64,000 nucleotides of DNA from Gilvibacter sediminis (GTDB taxonomy: Bacteria > Bacteroidota > Bacteroidia > Flavobacteriales > Flavobacteriaceae). Numbering within the stretch: position 1 is the stretch's first letter; the number at the start of each line of letters is the position of its first letter. The stretch is from contig NZ_JAQQTE010000001.1 of assembly GCF_028561565.1 (NCBI RefSeq), positions 1,081,570-1,145,569 of the forward strand, written 5' to 3'. Below are positions 58,696-64,000 of the stretch, one piece after another. The translations under genes and the position numbers were made by a program. The notes under the pieces are model-generated. The model saw nothing but the letters and a program-made list of their open reading frames with translations, did no database searches and had not been told where the DNA came from.

Positions 58696-60306
58696 TTATG
58701 CGCTTGCAGCAGGGATTTGTCCTGATGTCTCTTGACTAGTCTTTAGGTCTTCTATAAAGCCGATCAGATCTGTGCGTTCGTATTGCTGCGGGTAGTGATA
58801 GCCACCAACAATTAAGGCTGGTGTAAAGTTGATCTGATGTTCTCTTGCCCAATGGTCATGATTGGAGATCACCGAGTCATAGGCTGGGTTGCAGTGTATA
58901 TTGGTTGTGTCTACCCATGCCTTGAGATCTATATCTGTGCTGTAAAGGGCATCCAATAAATGCATCACTGCTTTCTGACCTCTGGTATGATAGACATGTA
59001 AGACCTCAGAAGCGATCTTATACATCGCACTTTCTTTATTCTCTCCAACCAAAAAGCGGAGGCTTACAGCTATTTGATCTCCAGCTTGATCTAGGATCTT
59101 GTGCAGGTCCTTATGCGCATCTTTGCAATAGAAACAATAAGGACTAGTGACAATTGCTAGTCGTAGCCTTGCATAAGGGTTCCCTAGAACGATTTCATTT
59201 TTAACCTCGGGCACAGGACTGAACTTCTGTTGCTGTAACAAGGCAGTGAAGACAGAATAGTTTCTTTTGAATTTGTGGTAGAGGATGCTTGTCTGTCGAC
59301 CTTTTTTGAGTTGCTGAATCTGAGGCTTGACAATAAACCAAACACTATAGACTACAGTCAAGGCTAGCGCCATCAATGAAATCGACCCCAAAGAAAAAAC
59401 AATGGACAATCCATACAGACCGCCCATTGCGCCGAGCGCTGCTTGCGCTCCTAATACTGCTACTACTCCCAAACACAATGGACACCATTGTTTAACCACA
59501 AAAGCTTGGGTGTATAGCGAATAGATCACCATAGGAATGCCAGCAAAACAGCAGAATATCAATAGTCCTTCTACAGAAATGTTTAAAGCAAGACTTATCA
59601 GTGTGAATAGGCTAAAGGTTCCAAAGGAAACTAAGCTCAAATCGCTCAATTTGATACGGCCAAATAGTTTGGAACTCGCAGCGTTCAGTACTGAATCACA
59701 GTTGGTCTTTTCTCCACTTTGACACAATTTTTCGGTAAGCGTAGATTTGAGTCCCAATTCATGTCTGACTATCAAAATACTGATTGCCAATCCGCATAAA
59801 CTCAGTGTAAAATAGAAGGCTGTAAATAGAGACCCTTGTTGACTAAAGAACCACAACAGGGTTGCGAAGCCAGCTAGTACAAGTCCTATTTTAGGTAAAA
59901 GACTTGGCTGTTTGTACTCCAGGGCTTGGGTTTCATCTTTTTCAATAGCGATGATGATCCCATCCCAACGGTTTAAAAATTCCGCAGTTGAAAGAACCTC
60001 TTTCTTATCGGCTCCCGCCACACAGATCAACCGCTGCTTTTTCTTTTGAACAAAAACAAGATCCGAACCTGTTTCCTGTTGCATATTGGCAATGAAGGTT
60101 TGCGGCAATTGTTCCAATACTTCTGATGCAGTCGGAACACGCAAAGCAAGGTTGGGTATGTTGAAATGATCGAGTACTCCGGTTACTGCATGAAGGCTTG
60201 GATAAGAAGGGTGACTCATGATCTGCAGGTGCAGTTCTTCTGGATTGAGCTGGATTCCGTTTGCTTTGATCAAGCGGTTAACCAGGATGTATAATTGCTC
60301 TTTCAT
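58696..60306 (-). CDS. VKOR-DsbA fusion with degenerate C39-like domain
   Basis: About 536 residues from the ATG at 60306 (the frame is open to 60381). Residues 1-125 resemble a C39 peptidase ('SHPSYPSLHAVTGVLDHFNI') but lack the catalytic cysteine, so this part may bind leaders. A vitamin K epoxide reductase domain follows with the Cys195/Cys203 loop pair and redox centre CPLC (275-278). A DsbA-type thioredoxin domain has CFYC (391-394). It would form disulfides in the cysteine-rich peptides made next to it. Confidence 0.85.
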   Translation of the reverse strand: MKEQLYILVNRLIKANGIQLNPEELHLQIMSHPSYPSLHAVTGVLDHFNIPNLALRVPTASEVLEQLPQTFIANMQQETGSDLVFVQKKKQRLICVAGADKKEVLSTAEFLNRWDGIIIAIEKDETQALEYKQPSLLPKIGLVLAGFATLLWFFSQQGSLFTAFYFTLSLCGLAISILIVRHELGLKSTLTEKLCQSGEKTNCDSVLNAASSKLFGRIKLSDLSLVSFGTFSLFTLISLALNISVEGLLIFCCFAGIPMVIYSLYTQAFVVKQWCPLCLGVVAVLGAQAALGAMGGLYGLSIVFSLGSISLMALALTVVYSVWFIVKPQIQQLKKGRQTSILYHKFKRNYSVFTALLQQQKFSPVPEVKNEIVLGNPYARLRLAIVTSPYCFYCKDAHKDLHKILDQAGDQIAVSLRFLVGENKESAMYKIASEVLHVYHTRGQKAVMHLLDALYSTDIDLKAWVDTTNIHCNPAYDSVISNHDHWAREHQINFTPALIVGGYHYPQQYERTDLIGFIEDLKTSQETSGQIPAASA

Positions 60307-60444
60307 GACACTTAGCATTACAGGGATTTCGTGTTTTGTTTTACTAAGGTGCCTTGTATTTACGGGGCTTACAAGGGTCAATGTGCAAGTGTAGCCATCT
60401 GTTTCAAATTCGTATAAGCTGGGCTAAAAACTGTTATTAATGAA

Positions 60445-60469
60445 AAAAGCCACCGCAAGGGTGGCTTTT
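60445..60469. terminator. Bidirectional terminator between lipoprotein and VKOR genes
   Basis: Stem AAAAGCCACC / GGTGGCTTTT with a 5-nt loop; T run follows on the minus strand, so it ends the lipoprotein transcript. Confidence 0.75.
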
Positions 60470-60492
60470 CTAATGATTTATGGGAGACTTGA

Positions 60493-61338
60493 TTAGTCTA
60501 GAAAAAGTGTAAAATCTAAACCACCCAGGTCAGAATAGCTGCAGTTGCTGCCAAAGTAAAATGGGCGTGCTACTATGATATTGGTCTCTGCACTCACGTA
60601 GGCAGGATTGACCGTTACACTGGCGGTGTAACCGTCTGAGGTGTAAGGCATGTTCTTGTGTTTGCGTTTAATTCCGGCGTTAAAGGAATCGCTATTCAAT
60701 GGATGAGCTGTTGTCGTTATATAATTATTAGGGTTGTTTGCAACAAGGCCAAAGGCATTGTAAAAGATTTGTCCATTTGGGAAATACAATTCCAGGCAGT
60801 GTTGGTTCTGCAAATAATCCATAAATGCCTCTACTTGTTCGTCATTTGTGTTTAACCCGTCGCCGCCCAAGGTCTCATCTGCTTTGGCCAAGTTGGCTGG
60901 GTCTAACACTACATTCTCAATGAATCCATTGCCTCCGGAGCCTCCGATAGGTGGAATCGGCTTGTCTCTATCATGATCAGGATCTGGATGAACAACATAG
61001 ATCTCTCGCCACAACAGCTCGCGAAACGCGGTCTCGAATCCGGGATTCTGACTGCCAAAAAGATCTTTGAGTTTGATGGTGTTTGCCGCGCTCATCAAAT
61101 TATTGATCTGGGTGATCTTGCTTGCATCGTTATCTAAGACTTTAGCAGATAGAAAGGCCAACCATTCCATTCTATTTTCTAAGAGTTCGTTGTCTGACAT
61201 GCTTTTCTCTAAAGCTGTTGTTTTTAATGTGAGGGCTTCAGTGTTCGGATTGATTTCCGTTTGGTCGATAACCTCTTTTTCGCAGGAGCTCACTACCACC
61301 AAAAGGAGCAAACTCAGTACAGGGAATAATTTTTTCAT
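60493..61338 (-). CDS. Large lipoprotein of unknown function in the peptide locus
   Basis: A 281-residue lipoprotein ('VVVSSCEKE' lipobox). The N-terminal 100 residues are helical, followed by an Asp/Pro/Gly-rich linker ('HPDPDHDRDKPIPPIGGSGG') and a C-terminal globular part with two cysteines ('NQHCLELYFPNG', 'SNCSYSDLGGLDF'). No family recognised. Its position between the regulator pair and VKOR suggests a role in immunity, sensing or surface display of the peptides; not shown. Confidence 0.6.
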   Translation of the reverse strand: MKKLFPVLSLLLLVVVSSCEKEVIDQTEINPNTEALTLKTTALEKSMSDNELLENRMEWLAFLSAKVLDNDASKITQINNLMSAANTIKLKDLFGSQNPGFETAFRELLWREIYVVHPDPDHDRDKPIPPIGGSGGNGFIENVVLDPANLAKADETLGGDGLNTNDEQVEAFMDYLQNQHCLELYFPNGQIFYNAFGLVANNPNNYITTTAHPLNSDSFNAGIKRKHKNMPYTSDGYTASVTVNPAYVSAETNIIVARPFYFGSNCSYSDLGGLDFTLFLD

Positions 61339-61372
61339 GACTTAAATTTTTACGTTAGTGCAAATATTTGGA

Positions 61373-61382
61373 TTGACGTCAA
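61373..61382. promoter_or_regulatory. Perfect palindrome upstream of the lipoprotein gene
   Basis: TTGACGTCAA at 61373-61382, 35 bp upstream of the ATG at 61338 and beside an AT-rich -7-like stretch. Possible operator. Confidence 0.3.
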
Positions 61383-61452
61383 ATTGGAAAAGCTACATTA
61401 TATATACGTAAGCTTTGATTGCAAATTCGTCAGTGCTTATTTCAAATTGGTT

Positions 61453-62196
61453 TTAATCAAAAATCATCTTCAAGGTGTAATCCTTGCGTCTGCTAGAGAC
61501 GGGCACCTGAATGTCCATGTGTACAATCAACACGCCTTTTTTGTTGTACTTCAGCACGTGTTGTTTGTTGACAATATAAGACTGATGGCAACGGATAAAG
61601 TGAGACTCAGACAAGATCTCTTCTATCTTTTTAAGCGGTTTAGATACTACGATCTTCTCCATCTGCCGCGTGTAAAAGGTGGTGTAATTTCCGTCGGATC
61701 GGCAATAGATGATATCATCCTCATAGATCGCATATACGGTATCTGTGGTCTTTAAGATCACTCGTTTCTTTTCACTACCTCGGAAGTATTCTCCAGAGAC
61801 CTCCAAGAGTTTTTCCAAGTGCGAGTCAGACTGTCTGCTGTTTACACTTTTATCAATCGCAGCAAGGAGCTCATCGTCATCAATAGGTTTTAGAATATAA
61901 TCCAAAGCGCCTACTTTGATTGCTTTAATAGCGTGCTCGTCAAAACCAGTTATAAAGATCAAATCAAAGTTTTTCTGAGGAATTTTATCCAGCAGGTCAA
62001 AGCCGGTACCATCGCCCATATTCACATCCAGAAAGAGCAGATCCGGATCGAATTTTTCAATGGCCTCAAGGCCTTTTTCAACTCCATGGGCTTCTGCGAC
62101 CACAACAATTTCTTTGGAGTAGTTTTCCTCCAATATCTCACGTACGTGATCGCGCACAAAGGCTTCGTCGTCAATAATAATGGCTTTAATGGTCAT
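61453..62196 (-). CDS. LytTR-family response regulator
   Basis: A 247-residue protein: REC domain (1-120, phospho-acceptor Asp in 'LLFLDVNMGDGTG', switch Lys in 'YILKPIDDDE') and LytTR DNA-binding domain (about 145-247, 'IIYCRSDGNYTTFYT', 'FIRCHQSYIVN'). It overlaps the upstream histidine kinase gene by 11 bp, a coupled two-component pair. Likely regulator of the peptide locus next to it. Confidence 0.92.
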   Translation of the reverse strand: MTIKAIIIDDEAFVRDHVREILEENYSKEIVVVAEAHGVEKGLEAIEKFDPDLLFLDVNMGDGTGFDLLDKIPQKNFDLIFITGFDEHAIKAIKVGALDYILKPIDDDELLAAIDKSVNSRQSDSHLEKLLEVSGEYFRGSEKKRVILKTTDTVYAIYEDDIIYCRSDGNYTTFYTRQMEKIVVSKPLKKIEEILSESHFIRCHQSYIVNKQHVLKYNKKGVLIVHMDIQVPVSSRRKDYTLKMIFD

Positions 62197-64000
62197 CGGT
62201 TGTGCTATAGGGGATTTGAATACTTATTCGAGTTCCAGATTCCTCGTCGCCAGATTCCACGACGATATCGGACTTGGTCGTTTTTAATAAAAACTCGCGG
62301 ATCAATCCGATGGAAGAATTCTCGCGCGTCTCAAACTTTCCTTCACTTAAGCCTTTACCATTATCGGCTATTGTACATTTCAGGATCTTTTGCTCGCGAC
62401 ACAATTGCAACTCGATACGTCCAAGATAATCAATATCCTTAAATCCGTGCTCAATAGCGTTCTCTACAAAGGGTTGAATGAGCATGGGAGGAATGTAAAT
62501 AGGATCATCTTCTTGAAAATTCTCGTAATTGATTTTGTACTCCAAACCGCGCGTAAGCCGCAGCTTTTGCAATTCGAGATAGCCTTTAAGGGCCGTCATC
62601 TCATCTTCGAAAAGCACCCTGTTCTTTAGCGAATTCTCCATCACTTGTCGTAATTGTCTGGAAAATTTGGTAAGCAGGTTAGAGGCCTGCTCCGGACTTT
62701 TTTTGATGAGTCTGCCAATAGCGTACAAGGAATTTGAAGTGTAATGCGGATTCATTTGAGTACGTAACAAACGCTGCTGTAGCTGCAATTGCGTGCGTTG
62801 AAATTTTGTGTTGCGGTAACGCAAATACCAAAAACCGATAGTCAAGAGAACTAGCGCGATGACCACAGTAATGAGAATACGTGTTTGCAACTGCAGATTC
62901 TCTATTTGAGTTGCAGTATTGCGCTGTATCAGGTCTTGTTCGGTCCTAGAGGCTTCGTTCAGCGCTTTGAGTTCATTGGTGAATTTTTGTGTGTATTGAT
63001 CATCTAGGGCATAGATGACCGAATCTAAAAGGCGCATGACTTCTTTGCTCTCGTTCTCAGTAAGTCGATTGAGGTTGTAGGTGTACTTGAGCAAGCTGCT
63101 TTGAACACCTCTATCTATATTGGCAAAGCCTAAGGCCACCGCAGAGTCGAGATATTTTTCAGCTTCTTCATAACGTTCTAAGTCGATCAACACCTCGGCT
63201 ATATTGGCATAGGGATAGGCTAAAAGTGTTATTTTGTCGGGAGAGTCCGGAGTTTTCTTAGCGGCTTCAAGTCCTTTAATATAATACTTTAAAGCCTCTT
63301 GTTTTCTGTCCTCGTAGTATAAGAAAACCCCGTAATTACCGTAAAGTTGTCTTCCTAGTTCCGGAATTTTTTCTACCGAACTCGCCTCAATACTATCGAG
63401 AATTGCAAATGTGCCTTCGCTGTCACCAAAATCGTAATAGAGGTATTGTGCACGTGAAATTTTTGCAGGAAAGGTTGAGATTTCGTCCTCTGTGCGCGCT
63501 AAGGCTTCAAGGCGCTTCTTATTGTAAAAAAAGGCGCTATCGTACTGTCTTAACCCCTTAAAAGTATTTTCTTTCATGTAATAGAGACTCGCCACTTGCT
63601 GATGATCTGAACTCTTGATAAGAGGAGCATATTTGTCACAAATGGTCAGGCAATCTCCGTAGTTTTTAAGCGTGTAATAGGCCTCCCAACCCGAATAAAA
63701 CAAGCTGTCAAGTCGCTGTTGGGTGTTTTCGCCGGTTAAACTGATTGCGTTATAGAACTGATTGGCAGCACTGTCAATGATACCTCTTTTTCGATAGTAC
63801 AGCCCCAGCCGGTTAAAATTGTCAATACGTATAGAGTCGTCACCAACTTTTGAGTTTAAAAGTAAGTACCGCGCCTCGAGCAAATATTTGTGTTGCGTTG
63901 CACTAACTGCTGTATCGGCGGTTTGGTGCAGCCCATAAATGCGTTTTAGAAGCTTTTCCTCTCGTTGTTGGCAGGAGATCGCGAGGATAGAAATCAGGAT
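62186..64000 (-). CDS. Histidine kinase of the LytS/His_kinase family with TPR sensor (5' end outside window)
   Basis: The frame continues past the right edge: upstream of residue 1 of the first internal start at 63883 it still codes, and includes a lipobox-like 'LISILAISCQQ'. The start therefore lies beyond 64000. TPR-like repeats fill the N-terminal 300 residues, a transmembrane helix ('ILITVVIALVLLTIGFW') follows, then the kinase: H-box 'QMNPHYTSNSLYAIG', N-box 'QPFVENAIEHGF', G-box 'DNGKGLSEG'. It phosphorylates the LytTR regulator. Confidence 0.9.
   Translation of the reverse strand: MLISILAISCQQREEKLLKRIYGLHQTADTAVSATQHKYLLEARYLLLNSKVGDDSIRIDNFNRLGLYYRKRGIIDSAANQFYNAISLTGENTQQRLDSLFYSGWEAYYTLKNYGDCLTICDKYAPLIKSSDHQQVASLYYMKENTFKGLRQYDSAFFYNKKRLEALARTEDEISTFPAKISRAQYLYYDFGDSEGTFAILDSIEASSVEKIPELGRQLYGNYGVFLYYEDRKQEALKYYIKGLEAAKKTPDSPDKITLLAYPYANIAEVLIDLERYEEAEKYLDSAVALGFANIDRGVQSSLLKYTYNLNRLTENESKEVMRLLDSVIYALDDQYTQKFTNELKALNEASRTEQDLIQRNTATQIENLQLQTRILITVVIALVLLTIGFWYLRYRNTKFQRTQLQLQQRLLRTQMNPHYTSNSLYAIGRLIKKSPEQASNLLTKFSRQLRQVMENSLKNRVLFEDEMTALKGYLELQKLRLTRGLEYKINYENFQEDDPIYIPPMLIQPFVENAIEHGFKDIDYLGRIELQLCREQKILKCTIADNGKGLSEGKFETRENSSIGLIREFLLKTTKSDIVVESGDEESGTRISIQIPYSTTDDH

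Overview
The window looks like chromosomal DNA of a marine member of the Flavobacteriaceae (Bacteroidota). Signs are exported proteins whose signal peptides end in a '..AQ' motif, promoters with the Bacteroidota -7 box TAnnTTTG, a GYDIA-type GHMP kinase beside a class II HMG-CoA reductase, a DPP-IV/POT peptide-use pair, and the coaX / outer-membrane protein / TPR / lptC / CNNM / ppiD gene order. No assignment below family level is justified from the sequence alone.

Layout. 53-2943: membrane ferredoxin plus FAD oxidoreductase. 3138-7112: secreted and outer-membrane genes (DUF547, beta-barrel, GH113-like lipoprotein, Omp85-like). 7109-8569: YceI operon with an AraC-type regulator at 8725-9831. 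9856-15736: an eight-gene arsenosugar operon (AhpD-like protein, ArsS, rhodanese, two glycosyltransferases, purine nucleoside phosphorylase, ArsM, DUF547). 15877-20797: a sulfide/persulfide oxidation module (DUF481 protein, two YeeE halves, metallo-beta-lactamase/rhodanese fusion, TauE) with its Crp/Fnr regulator. Three promoters in this module carry the same palindrome at the same distance from the same -7 box. 21661-22800: dense intergenic repeats, including five ~130-bp units with covarying hairpins.

22809-32279 is a 9.5-kb AT-rich integrative island in the 3' end of a tRNA-Phe gene, bounded by a 14-bp direct repeat. It carries a tyrosine integrase, an excisionase-like HTH protein, a ~154-nt structured element, a HEPN-like protein with zinc-binding cysteines, and a four-gene operon. 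Three of those four genes match the order and architecture of Lamassu/DdmABC-type (ABC-three-component) defence systems: nuclease-like, small middle subunit, SMC-like ATPase. The fourth is a possible nuclease.

32491-54374 is mostly core genome: CoA and LPS biogenesis, mevalonate-pathway genes, peptide degradation and uptake, ComEC, NlpC/P60, LpxB, a tail-specific protease and an oligopeptide ABC permease.

54375-64000 is a secreted-peptide locus. It has three small precursor genes with double-glycine-type leaders and 4-6 cysteines each, a C39 peptidase/ABC exporter, an HlyD adaptor, a VKOR-DsbA disulfide-forming protein, a lipoprotein, and a LytTR/histidine-kinase pair (the kinase runs off the right edge). 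Each precursor gene is preceded by a related AGACA(C/G)..(G/C)TGTC(T) hairpin, and two hairpin-T-run elements sit just after precursor genes. The two precursor genes at 58252-58419 and 58489-58626 are short and easily missed.
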